Source of the DNA: Bugulina stolonifera
Taxonomy: Eukaryota; Bryozoa; Gymnolaemata; Cheilostomatida; Bugulidae
NCBI GenBank assembly: GCA_935421135.1
Contig: OW285193.1
Coordinates: forward strand, 5,698,496 to 5,762,495
Length of the DNA: 64,000 nucleotides
Reading direction: 5' to 3'
Shown here: one piece after another, positions 37,390 through 51,100 of the stretch
Layout: each line of letters begins with the position of its first letter
Numbering within the stretch: the stretch's first letter is position 1
Translations under genes and position numbers: made by a program
Notes under the pieces: model-generated
The model's database searches: none
Seen by the model: only the letters and a program-made list of their open reading frames with translations
Told to the model about the DNA's origin: nothing

Positions 37390-40300
37390 ATGGCTATGCA
37401 CATACCCCGAGCACCGGGCTTTGCCCAGATGATGAAAGATGGTGCTAAAGTAAGTTTGAATAACTTCGGTCGTTTTTCGCCTATCAATCACCTTTGATTA
37501 ATCTTTTAACCTTCTATTTTGTATTTCAATACGCGTCTTTTTTATTTGTTCTAGAACCTTCTGTCAATAGCCAATATTATATTGTTGCTAAATTGCTACT
37601 CATTTTATATATTACATTTGTAATATTGGTATAACCTAATATTAAGCTATACCCACACTGGTCGCAAACGGTATTGGGCTAATACTATTAACCCAATACC
37701 GTTTGCAACCAGTGTCGAGTGTGGGTATCGGTATGGTAATGGTTATGGTATGGTTTAATATCAGGTTATCCCAATAATACAAATGTAGGTGTAATCTAGC
37801 AACAATATAATATTGGCTATGAACAGAATTAGTAATAGGTTCAGATACAGATTGGCCATAAAGTTATCAACACAGAGAACACATAGCAAGAACACCAAAT
37901 CACACTGACTAAAAATTGAAAGCATAGAATTGATACTGGCAAATGATACTCACCTGCGTATGCATTGAAAAACATAAAAATACTTTTGCTTTTTACCTAT
38001 CAAATGCTGCTCAAATAATGTAATCTTGCTGCTTCACATGGGCCACACCCCCACCGTCCCCTTCCCCTAGATGGTGTGGTGTGACAATGATAATTAAATA
38101 CGGTCATGCTGTTGCCGTGACTCACTGTCTTGTCTCTGAACCTGCGTTGTGTAGCGCGTCTGTGTAGACCTAAAGCATTGTTTCCAGCAATCAGCAGCTA
38201 ATGATAATAATGCTGATAGCTATGGTTCCCGCTCCACAGCAAACTTTGGAGACTGACTAGTCCCCCCTACTCTGTAGCTACTGATGCTTATGGTTCTCAC
38301 TCTACAGTAGACTACTTGCATACAAGATGCGTGTTGCAGACTTGCGTAGTGCATTGTTCAACCGACAATTAGACGTCAAAGCTCTGAAGCAGCTGTAAAA
38401 TTTGAACTTGTGCGTTGTTTTGTGGGTTTGCAAGCCAACATTGTAAGAGCAGCTCATTCACAATAGTCTAATTAATTTTATTTGGGGCCAATGTTTTTTG
38501 ATTGATCAAATTGTTTGTATTACCGTTAACTTGTATTTTGCTCCTTTCTAGCACTACTCTGGTTTAGACGAAGCTGTATATAGGAACATAGAGGCATGTA
38601 AAGAGCTAGCCAAGACTTTGAAGTCTGCATATGGCCCTCATGGACAAAATAAGATGGTTATCAACCACCTGGAGAAACTGTTTGTAACAAACGATGCAGC
38701 AACAGTGCTACGAGAGCTAGAAGTATGGTACATAATATCAGTGGAAATTTATAAGTTGTTCTACAATAGGCAACCTCGACCCTCATTCTTAATTCCATAT
38801 CCCACAAGTTTGACATCACCAACTGAGGTTTTGCTAATTTTTAGTCCGTTTCTAATGGTTGATTGAATTATCAGTTTGCTCTCGTTACGTCATACTATCC
38901 TATTACAGGTTCAACATCCTGCAGCTAAGATGATTGTCATGGCATCGCAGCAGCAGGAACAGGAAGCTGGAGATGGAACCAACTTTGTAATAGCCTTGGC
39001 AGGTGCCCTCTGCGAACAAGCAGAGGAACTCCTACGTATGGTGAGTGAGATGGCATTCGGTTCTTATGTCTGTCTGCGATCGACCAGGTGTCATAGAAAT
39101 GTTGGGCTATAACTAAAATATGATTATACATTTACTGGTCATGCGCGCTGTGTTGTAAGCACGTGTGAGATATATGCTACAGAGTCATGTGGAAGATGAT
39201 ATGGTGGTGCATGTTATACATAAGACAGCTTTATCTTGTTACACCACCAACACTACCACTGACCTCTACCAAACAGACTGGTGTATTTACAGGGTGTGTC
39301 AGTAACTGAGGTTATATCTGGATATGAACAAGCGGCAAGAAAGGCTTTAGAAATCCTGCCAAGTAAGTCAGTGACATGCTATAGAAGTAGAGAAGTTGGC
39401 TTTAATGATTTACCTGTAATATAGATCAAAAGCACATGTTGAAGAAATATCCCAAATTTACTAGTGAAATGTACGCCGGTCACCCTATGTGTAGTGTAGA
39501 TAGAGATTATGTGTAGGTCTGGTTACTATGTATGCATGTTGTAGGCCTACATCAGCGCATGTACCCATATAGCATACATGTGTAATAACATAACCGTAGC
39601 ATATAACAATACTTACCATCACATTATGCAGCCTTGGAATGCGGACGTGTAAAGGATTTGAAGGACAGGGAGAGTGTGGCTGCCTCTATCAAGACAGCAG
39701 TGATGAGTAAACAGTACGGACATGAGGATTTTCTCTCCCGACTTATATGCGACGCCTGTCTCAACATAATGCCTGACCATCAGAAGTCATTTAATGTCGA
39801 TAGAATCAGAGTCTCCAAGATAATGGTAAGTCATGCACTGCTATCCACTATATAAACTTGGGTTTACTACAGCTGCAGTTCATCACAACCAAATCACCTG
39901 ATATTTACACCATGTGGAGAAAAATCCAGTCTGCATTTTAATAGTTGTTATAATCATAATAAAAACTACTTGGGAGTTGTGATCTATAATAACAATCTTA
40001 GTCCTTTAGTTGTCTAGTATATACCATAACCATACTTTTCTATCTCACCAGCTGAATCTCTATTTGTATCGACCTGTACTTTAGGGCTCCGGTGTGACTG
40101 CGTCTAGCATAGTCAAAGGTATGGTATTTAAGAGGTTAGTTGAAGGAGATGTGAACAAAGTGGAGAAGGCAAAGATAGCCGTCTACTCATGTCCTTTAGA
40201 CATCACACAGACTGAGAACAAGGTAACCAATTCAATATTACATGTCCATATCTCTCCTTCTACTCTAACTAGACAAACGGCGGTATATATACAGTGTATA

Positions 40301-43300
40301 TACCTTCTCGCTATGAATGTCAGAATGACTTGATCGGTTTATTTTATGGTTGAATCAACCTTTACAATCTTCTACGTCTTCAACTCGACCCTTCAGCACG
40401 GTCATATTGTACACTTCTGTTTATCCCCACCTTTAAAAGTTTGGGTACGGATACTAATAACATACTCCTATTAACCTTGGAGTCATATGTCAGTGTATTT
40501 TATCATGTTCTGACTGAGTGTAACTTTCCATTCTAATTTGAGGTATAATGTTATATATACCTGCATTGGAGTCGGTGTTTATTATATTATATATTTCTGT
40601 ATATGCTACAGTGTCATACATGTATTTAGGGCACGATAGTGATCAAAACTGCACAAGACTTGAAAGATTTCAGTTCTGGAGAAGAGAACATGGTAGAATC
40701 TGTAAGTTAGTTGTATCTACTTATTTGTTAAATTATCAGTTGTTACCTAAGTTACAGGGCTGCCTATCAATCTATTGGTGTGGTGGGATTCGGGGCCCTC
40801 TACTAGCACCTTATACATTATTTGACAAGCATCATATTATTTGCTGTGCATATACATGTACAAGTAAATATACAAAAAATGATGAGATAGATGGTGTGGC
40901 AAGCTGAGGATGGCATATGGAGTCGAGTAGTTGGATGAGCCTGTGATTATAATGTATTTTGTATGGTATTTGTAGCAAATCAAGGCCATAGCTGATACTG
41001 GTTGTAAACTTATCGTCACCGGAGGAAAGGTTGGAGAGCTGGCCCTCCATTACTGTAACAAATATAACTTGATGGTTCTTAGGCTATTGTCCAAGTTTGA
41101 TCTGAGAAGACTGTGTCAAACAGTAGGAGCCACTGCGCTGCCACGCATTGTAAGTAAAGTTTGAATGTCTAAATTTTATATCATCTTTACAAATTTGGTG
41201 AATTTTTTTATTAGCTCTGCCAATTTTAGCCGCTTTTTTCCACATCTACTGCTAGAAAGCAATACTACCGTAACTATGATCTTGAAACACTGCAAAGATT
41301 TAAAATTAAAACATGAGTTAAAATGAATCAGCAGCATGCGGTAAAAAAGCAAACTGCGAGATTGCAATTTCACACCGTCATGCGGTCTATTTATTACAGT
41401 GTGAAGTTGTCCTCTCTCGTATCATTTCCTTGTCTTTTCCGTCAGAATCTGAGCAGGCGTTCATTCTCCAACCAAATAATCGTTTCAAAAATTCGGGAAT
41501 TTTTTTGTAGCTTTTCAAATCACTCTCCTGGCCCAAGTTTCAAATTATGTAATAGGGGAGTTTCCCTGCCGTTACACTGCTGGGGATGTCAACAAAAGTG
41601 AGAAAGTTAAAGTATGGGAGGATAACTTCACATTGATTGTATTCACGCGACTATGAATGACTGTTTAGTTGGTAAACTAAGTTGTTAAATGGATTGTTGT
41701 GCCTGGTAGTGTTGTGTTGTATAGGCTACTCAATGCTGCATTGCACTGCCACTACTATTACTACTACTACTACCACTACTACTACCACAACTACTACTAC
41801 CACTACTATTACTACTACTACTATTACTACTACTACCACTACTACTACCACAACTACTACCACTACTACTACTACCACTACTACTACCACTACTACTACC
41901 ACTACTACAACTACTACCACTACTGCTACCACTACTACTACCACTACAACTACTACTACAACTACTACTACCACTACTACTACCACTACTACTACTACCA
42001 CTACTACCACTACTACTACATTGTGTTACTGTTTTAGACACCACCAACTGCCGAGGAGGCAGGGTATGTAGACCATGCCTATGCGGATGAGATAGGAGAG
42101 CAGGCGGTTGTGGTGTTCAGACAGGAGAAGGAGGACTCTCAACTAGCTACTATAGTAATCAGAGGATCCACTGACAACCTGATGGATGACATTGAGAGAG
42201 CTGTGGATGATGGTGTCAACACATTCAAAGCTTTGACCAAAGACAACAGGCTAGTACCTGGAGCAGGTGCTACCGAGATAGAGCTAGCTAAACAGATCTC
42301 GTCTTACGGCCAGGTCAGTGTACATTGTATGTCTCTCTTCTAGTTTAATCTATTACAATGTGTTTTACTACACCGGAGGCTAAAAGTTTTCCCCAGAACC
42401 ATCCCCTTGTGAAACATTTCTACATGTATATTCAAACAATTGAAGCAAATTTCGGAGTTGTGTTTTCTTGCGCAATATTCGGTTTTAGTTGGAGTTGTCT
42501 TCTACATGTATATTGAAAAGACAACTTCAAAAACTCAGTTTCCTGCTAGTGGCATAAAGATTAAAAACAGAATTGTTAAATGTGCAATGTCTATCTACTT
42601 ACTTGTGCTAGTTGCTTCTCATGCACATTTTTTATCGAGTCATTGTGTGTTATCAAGCAAACAACACACAATGTATAGCTCTTTAGTTGATGTGTGTAAC
42701 ATGTAGTAACATGACTATCAGCTAATTGGAGTTGTCTGTCTAATTAATGGGGTATTTGTTAGAATAATCGATGTATTACCATCATAGCATGTAAGTACTA
42801 GACTAATGTGTCCTGTTATCACCATTGTTTACATTGCAGACATGCCCTGGTCTGGAACAATATGCTATACAGAAGTTTGCTGAGGCTCTTGAAACAATGC
42901 CCAAGATCCTAGCAGAGAACACAGGGGTTAAGGCCACAGAGGTGCTCTCCATGCTGTATGCAGCTCACCAGGAAGGTCAACAGCATGTGGGTGTGGACGT
43001 GGAGGTGAGTGCGTGGTAACATGTCATCTCTCAGTGGTTTACAGTTTACATTGTATGCGTGTATTACAATAGTCTATGGGGTCAGCAATGGAGAGCAGCT
43101 ATACAACAGGAGTAACAACGGATGACTGCGATATTTTACCTTTTATCTATCACTACAGAGACTATTTGAGAAGGTAGTTGGCCTAGAGTAATTAACCTGG
43201 TTAGCTACGTACCTACATGTGACTTGCCTTGTGCTTGTATTGTACATACAGGCACATTGGTAGAACTCTAGTACCTGGTACATACAATAACACAGTTGTA

Positions 43301-44476
43301 CATACTCTCAGTCATATATGTTTAGATGGATGTCATTTAATCACTCGGTTACTTTCATTCCTGTGTGTGAATGATGATAAAAGGTATCAACTCATTTGAT
43401 GCTGAAGATTACAGCAGCATCAGCTTACAAGGCATAGACATATCAGGTGTTAATTACACCAAATTCCATAGTTAGGCCTCTCTATTATCAAAGTGTAAAT
43501 ATCTAGAGTGATATGTCAGCTAGTCTATTATTATATACATTGTACTATGTGTATGCTATGTGTGTGATGGTGTTGATAATAATAGGGTATTCACAGTTCA
43601 CATGTACATCAACTATATCATCACTGTATTCCTGTTCCCCCTCATATCTAAATAGTGAGTGATGTAGTTGACATTGATCATACCTGTTTATACAACCCCA
43701 GGCTAGCTCTGTGTATCTGTCCCCAGTTCTCCTGTCTGTACTGTCGCTAGGCATTGCTCTCTGCTTTCTAACCACGCAGGCCACCAGAAAACTACACTAT
43801 TACATGTATGTCTATGGCATAGTAGAGAGCATAACCTGCACACACCTTCAGTAGGTATATCTACTTATTATTACTACAGCAGGAGGTATCTACTATCTGC
43901 TATATCTCTACTTAACATACTCTCACTGTTTTAGGCTGACGGCCCTGGAGTGTGTGATGCGGTCAAGGCTGGACTACTAGACCTCTACCTCACCAAGTAC
44001 TGGGCTATCAAGTTTGCAGCTCAAGCAGCCACTACTGTACTTAGAGTTGATCAGGTAAGTACACTGACAGTATACAATAGTATGACTGCGCCCAGAGTAT
44101 AGCATGTATATGCTACATGGGCCACGATGTGAAACTGTATTGAATAGTAAACATTTGGAACCTATATCATCCAGTATTCGGGTCTTAAAAATATGGATTA
44201 TCTCGAATTTTTTACTAACTTCATTTAACTTTAATTGACCTTGGGAGCAGTTTTTTTTAGATCTTCAATATGATCTTCCTCTATCACAAGTCATATCTCG
44301 TAACGTATGAGTTGTTCCACTCCATGTGTATATATAGTTCTCTTGGCTGTCGTCTTATCGACATGTAGGGCTGCAGTGTGTATCGGTTTATATTTATTCT
44401 GCAGATAATCATGGCTAAAGCAGCAGGAGGACCCAAGCCAAGGGGAGAGAACAAGGACTGGGACGAGGATGACTAG
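37390..44476 (+). CDS. CCT8: T-complex protein 1 subunit theta (CCT8), complete
   Basis: One of eight subunits of the cytosolic TRiC/CCT chaperonin that folds actin, tubulin and other proteins with ATP. Twelve exons: 37390-37449, 38552-38722, 38909-39040, 39293-39362, 39632-39825, 40085-40222, 40630-40701, 40976-41149, 42038-42313, 42840-43004, 43935-44054 and 44405-44476. Phases agree at the junctions I checked. The start [20 protein letters not shown] is theta-specific. The nucleotide-binding elements include [16 protein letters not shown] and the GDGTN motif with its conserved Asp. The end reads [16 protein letters not shown] and an acidic tail, as in other CCT8 proteins. About 547 residues, the normal family length. 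No defects. Introns hold MITEs and a microsatellite. Confidence 0.98.
37567..37820. mobile_element. MITE with nested inverted repeats in CCT8 intron 1
   Basis: A 254-bp fold-back. The outer arms are ATAGCCAATATTATATTGTT and AACAATATAATATTGGCTAT. Inside, GGTATAACCTAATATTA mirrors TAATATCAGGTTATCC. The core arms AAACGGTATTGGG and CCCAATACCGTTT meet near 37684. Nearly the whole element is one imperfect palindrome. No coding capacity; superfamily unknown. Confidence 0.85.
41397..41635. mobile_element. MITE of the GTTGTCCTCTC family in CCT8 intron 8
   Basis: The ends are CAGTGTGAAGTTGTCCTC at the left and the complement GAGGATAACTTCACATTG at the right, 239 bp in all. The same termini recur at many places in the window. 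It carries no transposase. Confidence 0.75.
41749..42020. repeat. (ACT/ACC)n trinucleotide microsatellite
   Basis: About 270 bp of ACTACTACC-type triplets in CCT8 intron 8, ending only 17 bases before the acceptor AG of exon 9 at 42038. It is open in several frames on both strands, giving homopolymer-like reading frames that are not genes. Confidence 0.97.
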
Positions 44477-44901
44477 TCTATTACTACTGAAGCTATCTTA
44501 TACATTATAGTTCACCACTAGTCTACACTACTGGCAACCACCTTACATACATGTCACTCACTGCTATAATATTATATCGGTTTTCTAGTGTTCTATTTGT
44601 ACAAGATTTGGTTCATTTCTCTCTTTCTCATCTGGAGAACAGAAAATTAGTGTTATTCTCGTGTTTGTAAGGAGGACCTTTGATTGGTGGGTTTTAATAA
44701 TCAATGATTTACTATTATTGTGACTCTTCTATGGTTTGATAAAAATAATAATACTATAAAACATTAGGTATGCTGGTAACATTTCTCTTGTTAAAACAAA
44801 CACTATGTCTTATAATAACTTATACAGTTTTGCATTGTACAGTAACAACCACCCAATATGTACAGTAGCATCATGATAGCACTACATGCTACAATGCAGA
44901 T

Positions 44902-44990
44902 GAGCTAGGGGTCGTTTCGTCCGGCCAAGCAAAATTCCAGGTTAATAGCCTTTGTGGCCTAGGGTCAGTCCAAGAGGTCGCCAAGACACC
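44902..44990 (+). repeat. Truncated copy of the MITE found at 62674-62949
   Basis: GAGCTAGGGG, then CCGGCCAAGCAAAATTCCAGG and CCAAGAGGTCGCCAAGACAC, match the right half of the element at 62817-62949 (GAGCTAGG, GGCCAAGCAAAATCCCAGG, CCAAGAGATCGCGAAGACAC). The left half is absent. Confidence 0.75.
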
Positions 44991-45714
44991 TTAAGACTGG
45001 CAGCCTCAGTTGCACATTAATAGAAAATGTAGAGGACAGTTATAGAGGTATTTGTAGCTCTAGTTAGAGCCACCAAATGTCACTAGTTATAGCCTGTGAT
45101 CTTCTTTCCTGGCGCTCTTGTACTTTAATCGCTTTGGTCCCAGCACCCCTTGCTGCTGCACCTAATGCAGTTAATTATAAGCACTCACATTCCTAATTAC
45201 CTAATAAATATAAATTATACTTGGTGCCCTACTGATAATAATTCTGGCCATTGTTTACATTATAATCTATGTACATGGCACAAGTGTGACTGTGAACTAC
45301 ACAATTTGTTAAGTTTTATCATGCATAGGTAGACGTACTACCAAACTTCCAGATACAATTGTGACCACTAATTAGAAATACTTTTGTGAGATATAATATT
45401 TTTACTTCCCTTTTTCTTAAATTAGACCTAGAATATGGAAAGGAAATCAGTTTTGACAAATTGCATCATTTGACTCATACCTGTACGTATGCAGCGGCAT
45501 TTTCAACAAATTAAATTCTTGATTCTTGACACACTTATGTATCAACTTTATCTATACAGTGAGCAGGTCATGTGTGCCACCACATACAATTAGTATTGTT
45601 GTTGGTCGGCAACTTATTTCAGGAAATTGAATTATGCAAATATTTTGCCCTGCCCAAATTACTATAACCTGTAATTATAGTCTAATGAGCCCTATTTAAA
45701 CATACTGCTATCTA

Positions 45715-45820
45715 AGATAATACAGTCATTAGAATGAAATAAACATAAAATATTACAATATACAGTGCACTGTATATTGTAATATTTTATGTTTGTTTCA
45801 TTCTAATGACTGTATTATCT
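45715..45820. repeat. 106-bp near-perfect palindrome
   Basis: Two 53-nt arms meet at GTGCAC (45765-45770) with no loop. The left arm starts AGATAATACAGTCATTAGAA and the right arm ends with its complement. By eye only one position mismatches. It would form a long hairpin or cruciform. Probably a fold-back MITE. Confidence 0.93.
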
Positions 45821-45917
45821 TTTGGTAAAACTAGGCTAAGGTTCTGCAATTTGTAAGCACATTCACAGTGTGTTCAATCATGACATGATGTTCTTATGCA
45901 AAGAAATTTCTCTTTAC

Positions 45918-45985
45918 CAGAGACTTGTTATACATCCAAGAAAATACCATCCCTGGCTGGGGTTTGAACCAAGGCTTCTACAGAA
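45918..45985. repeat. Dispersed repeat fragment shared with 63441-63490
   Basis: CAGAGACTTGTT, then CATCCAAGAAAATACCATCC and a CCTGGCTGGGGTTTGAACC block, match a diverged copy near 63441. The right end contains a box-B-like GGTTCAAACCCC on the minus strand, so it may derive from a SINE. Confidence 0.6.
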
Positions 45986-48143
45986 CCCAATCGCCTAGCA
46001 CACTGAACAGAATGTGCTACATATACATTAACAGAAACTGACATAGCCGTAAAATGCTGATTGTGTTAACTTAGTGCAAAAGTGAGATTTCTGACTTTAG
46101 GTAACTAGTATGTACTCGTACAATGTCTAGCACTTACACAGGATGCTGCACTGGTATTGTAAATATACTTTAATACTCATCTGCTGCCCTTACATATCAA
46201 AAGTATAGTTACTATTATCTAGCGCACATTATAGAGCTATAACAGATAGCCTAGATTCCTTATTATATTATTAAAGAGCTTCAAAGACACGCAGAACACA
46301 TGATAGCCTGACGTTCCACATCACTGTCTTTCAAATATCTTCAAATATCCTAATTACTTGAATTCATTCTCACTTCCATATTTTTATCAATTGAATTTAA
46401 TTTGTATGCTAATTAATGTAAAGAGGCAAAGAAGCGAGACAGGATGAGGCAGGCGTGTGTATTTCCATGGCAAGAGAGTGAACTATTTACAATAACCGAC
46501 TTTGGCATTCTCTCTTCCTTAAGTAACTTGATAAATTGGTACCATTTCGTGTCAGCCTGACAGTTCCACAATCATAAAGTGATAAACTACTTGCTTTAAT
46601 TACCCCTATTATTGTATATGTATATTTAGGTGAGCATCAACACCACCAGGGTTATGACTAATTCCATCTCAACATATAATATATCACAGCCAGGTACAAT
46701 ATATATATCAACATCATATAATTATAAATATCTATTTAATATGTAAATATCCGCAAGCTCCATTGTCATCAGCCTCTTTCAGTGTATTATAGCACCTTTT
46801 AATTTATCATCATATACAATGCAGAAATTACTTCCCCTGTAACGATGCAAGACGTACATGTAGATTGATACAGTGCTCTCCTCCATTGCCCTTTTAATAG
46901 CTGTTGTCTGCTTTCATTCAGAGTATATAACCACAACATGTTGCAACAAAACAGTAATAAATATGCGATAATAACAAAAATTATACGGTAAATCATATAC
47001 AATCCCGTTGCTACATACGCTGCAGATCAAATAATGCAATCTAAATGTCCATATATATAGGCCTACATGTACATGTATACATTTATTATATGACTACAAG
47101 TTTCAAAACAGGAGCAAAGTGTAGAAAAACTTAGCATTGACTCTAGATTTTAATCCAAATCCAATATACAAGCGAAAATGCAGCGCATTATGAAAACATT
47201 CTGCCATTGTCAGTTTCACGTTATTGCCTAGTTCCAGATTTAGGCCTGTCAAACCAACACTTATATCCGTTGTCAAACTATAAAACAGTTTCATAAGTAG
47301 CCCACTTGTATAATTCATGTAACTCTAAGTCTAACTAACTTCTGGGACAGATACTTACACAAGTCATAATCTGTTTTAGTGTTAGTAAACCTCATTGGGT
47401 CATTATGTTCATGAGAGAAAGCAGTCCACAATTCACATTATCTGACAAAACTTGTTCCATGCTCAAACTCTAATACAAAGTCAAAGCTTTGGCATCAATA
47501 CTATGTAAATGCTACAACATTGTGCTGGCTTTACTTTCTTGTGTTTCGTTTTGCAAATATTGAAAGCACTAAGCTTTGCCTAGTCAAATTTGGCTTTGCA
47601 CATTGTAATTAGAGGAGTTTAATATACGAGTCTATATAGCCTCTAGCCTCAGTATGCCATGGAACATCTCACGCTGTAAGATGTTACGCATTTTTTTATA
47701 TCGTGACATGCAACTCTATCGTGCCCACCATTAGCGAACACATTGCTACACATTTGCATGGTACACATGTGTAATCATGTATCTATATTAAGCTATACAT
47801 GACCTAAATATACATGAGGGCACAGCATGCTGTCTATGGGCAGCAGTGTGCTGAGCTGGCTTGCGCTTGGCATACGACTTGACATAGCCGTGTAAACACA
47901 CTCAAGGAATGTTAAATATAAACACTGGAGGTCTCATGTCACTTGAGCTCTCAGTGGATTGCTGGCTCACTGATCGGGGCGGAGCCTATCATAACTGTCC
48001 TGAATAGGAACGCTTGACACTTGATAGAGACGCGTGTTTGGCTTGACAAGCTGAGATTGAGGCAGTCAAACATAATTATTCTGAATTCCACTTAGCGAGC
48101 AACAGGTTGAGAGTTATTTGCATTCTGATAAGTAAGCATAAGT

Positions 48144-51100
48144 ATGCCTCAAGAAACTAGCTCTGCGGCTAAAGTTAGCATAGCTAAAGCTAACAGAAAG
48201 GTAAGAAATAATAGGGTGCCACCTTTTCATATAATATATGCGCTATTACATAATATTTATTTGTAGGCCTACCCTGGTACCCAAATATTATGTCATACTG
48301 CGACATTTACATCCTTGGTGCTGTGACAACCCAGGTGTATCAGTGCATATATTCGGCATCAAATGTGAAAAAGAAAGAAAAACTGTATAATATCTAATAT
48401 CGTAATTGCCTGTAGGTGATCTTGGCATTGTGATAATGTGCTGGTCTAATATTATATAACAGTTCCAGTGAAATCTTCACATAGGCTCCTACATGTATAA
48501 ATCTACACACTTTTAGGAACATAACCCATCGATTGACCTACATTAAAATTTGTTATGAAACTAATGCCAGTTCACTTGCCCTATTATAAACTCTGTAGAC
48601 TGGAGCAGAGGGAGACTTACATGCATACGTAGATGGTATATTATTGTATTTAATCATATTTATTGTACAAAAGTGCACATACATTGTACAATGTAAATGT
48701 TGTTATAACTAAGGTAAAGTTTATATTACAAACACATAGTTATATTATGAATACAAGTCAAGTGTCATACACATAGCTGCAATATTTTAAGGCATGCTAT
48801 ATATTATTATATTAAATGATATGTATTATATGGTAGGCTGTAGACATATGTAGACATATGATACAGTACACAGTTTTGGGATGTGTAATTACATGTTTTA
48901 TATATTTCATAGGACCTACAATAATGTACATAGTACATGTATATATTGCATGTATAATATTTATAATAACATGGTATATAACTTGGGATAGAATACATAA
49001 TTATAGGGTACTAGGAAAATAGTTATAAGTAATTCACAAGTCTTGTACTGAACTATTGTATTACTAGATGTGCATGCACATAAATACAATGTAGTTATTA
49101 TTATGTTAACAGATAGCAAAACCAATTATGGAGAAGAAAAGAAGAGCCAGAATAAACGCCTCACTCAATGAGCTCAAAACTTTACTTGTAGAAGTACTCC
49201 AAAAAGAGGTGAGTTGTAAATTCTTTTAGAATATCCTCTAATAAGAGCACAGTATTGCTGTCTGCCATCCAATGGAAGCATAGCGCTACTTCTTGTCACC
49301 CAATAAGGGTACATTGATATTTTCCGTTGTTCAATAAAGGTAGATCTACAGTTTAGGAGTGTTACCTAGTATAGGGGTACAGCGCTGATTTTCGTAAGTT
49401 CAATCCACTTTGGTCACAATCTTGCTGGAAGAACATTTTTTTGAGAATCTTTTGATATATAATATACATGCATATTAATGTATTTTTCAGCAAGGAAATT
49501 ATTTTTGAGAGGTCAAGTCCCCCAACCCCTTAAATAACAAAATATATATTAATATGAACAAAAAACACGCCTATTAAACATTTAAATAGATATATTGTAA
49601 TTTATTGTCTAAATGTAACAATCCTCTCCCCATTATTTTGGTGGGTTTGACACAAGTCAAGTGTGACGGTTGATCGGCATGCACCGAGTGTGAGCATAGT
49701 ATCCTATTACCAAAATCTTCAAATTACACCCAATTTAATAATCCCTCTGATTGCTTTGGAGCATATTAATATTTCTAGTAAACCAGTGCTACCTACCTAA
49801 ACACTTCTTCAGTATAATAGTATATTATACAAGTACACTTTCCAAACGCTAAACAAATATAAGAAAAGCACTTTTTATCACGAACTGTAAACATATACTG
49901 ACCACTGTATACATATATCATATTTAAGAGGATATAATTTGTTAGAAAAGGCAGGAAAGTTGCATATTAGCTGCTTTCTTTGATAGCCCTATGAGGCTTT
50001 TCGTAAATAGAAATTTCTTGACGGGACTTAAGGTAGACATCTTTTTTTAAATCGGTCCAGTAATCAACGGCGGAGATTTGAGTTTAGGATTCGACCATTG
50101 CAATGCATAGTCATATATGCAATGTACATTGTATGTTATTATACGTGTATAGGGTAGATATTGCACTTGTATATTTGTATTGCTTCAATGGCATCATTAT
50201 ACGTAGACCTATTGAATTAGTGTATCAGATATTAGCAAGATTTACATCACACTTATATTCAGCTCTATTCTCATATACCACTATTGATACTAGTTTATTG
50301 TTAGCCTAGTTTAAACATAATATAATGCTGTGGGATAACCAAGGCTCACATGTGTGATGGTGTAGGTAATAATAATGTTATATAAAAGTAAACCTACGCC
50401 GTGTTATTATACAAGAAAGCCTACAAGTACTTTATGGCATGCAATAACCGTGTATATTATGTTTATAATAGGGCTGCAGACACTCAAGTAAAATGGAAAA
50501 GGCAGACATATTGGAAATGGCGGTGAGACATTTAAAGAACCTCCATAAACAGCAATCTTACCCTGGTACGTATCTCTACATGTGTGTATTATGATGCCGG
50601 CCTTGGCATCAATCCAAGTGACACTCCAAGCTAGCAGTTTGAACTAAGTGGTTAACGTAACCACTCCGAACCACACTAAAAACTGTCCAAATAATAAATG
50701 GTTTAGGAAAGTCGGTCTGCAACATATATATGTATATGTACCTGATAACATATATAATATGTGATATACATGTACATGTGTGTATCTGGACATATATAGG
50801 CCTAGAATGTATATATAGTGACCCAGGCGCTCATTTTCAGACATCGTGCGCAAAGAGTTCTCAGATTTGAAGGGCTGCTGGGAGTACAGGGAACAAAAGG
50901 GAGCTAGGGCAACAATTATCAATTTAGGCTTTATGTCTAATCTGTCTAATCTGAAAATTTTAAACCTCTGCTTTTCCCCCTGTACTGCTAGGAGCCCTCC
51001 AAATATGAGAACTCTGTGCGCACAATGTCTGAAAATGAGCGCCTGGGCCACCAGTATGTGTGTAGATATTGCATGACATACCTACTATATGTATATGCTA

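Larger units (their letters stand above)
44477..48143. other. Intergenic region between CCT8 and the Hes-like gene
   Basis: Contains the CCT8 3' UTR at its left end, three repeats listed separately, and at its right end the Hes-like promoter. A GC-box-like GGGGCGGAGCC lies near 47977-47987. No other gene was recognised. Confidence 0.5.

Noticed and set aside
41682..42071. Long Thr-, Tyr-, Val- and Ser-rich open frames on both strands
   Set aside because: All come from the (ACT/ACC)n microsatellite; no real protein.
50846..51076. Open frame in the Hes-like intron 3 that could have been the missing Orange exon
   Set aside because: It is almost entirely inside the inverted-repeat MITE and has no Orange-like residues.
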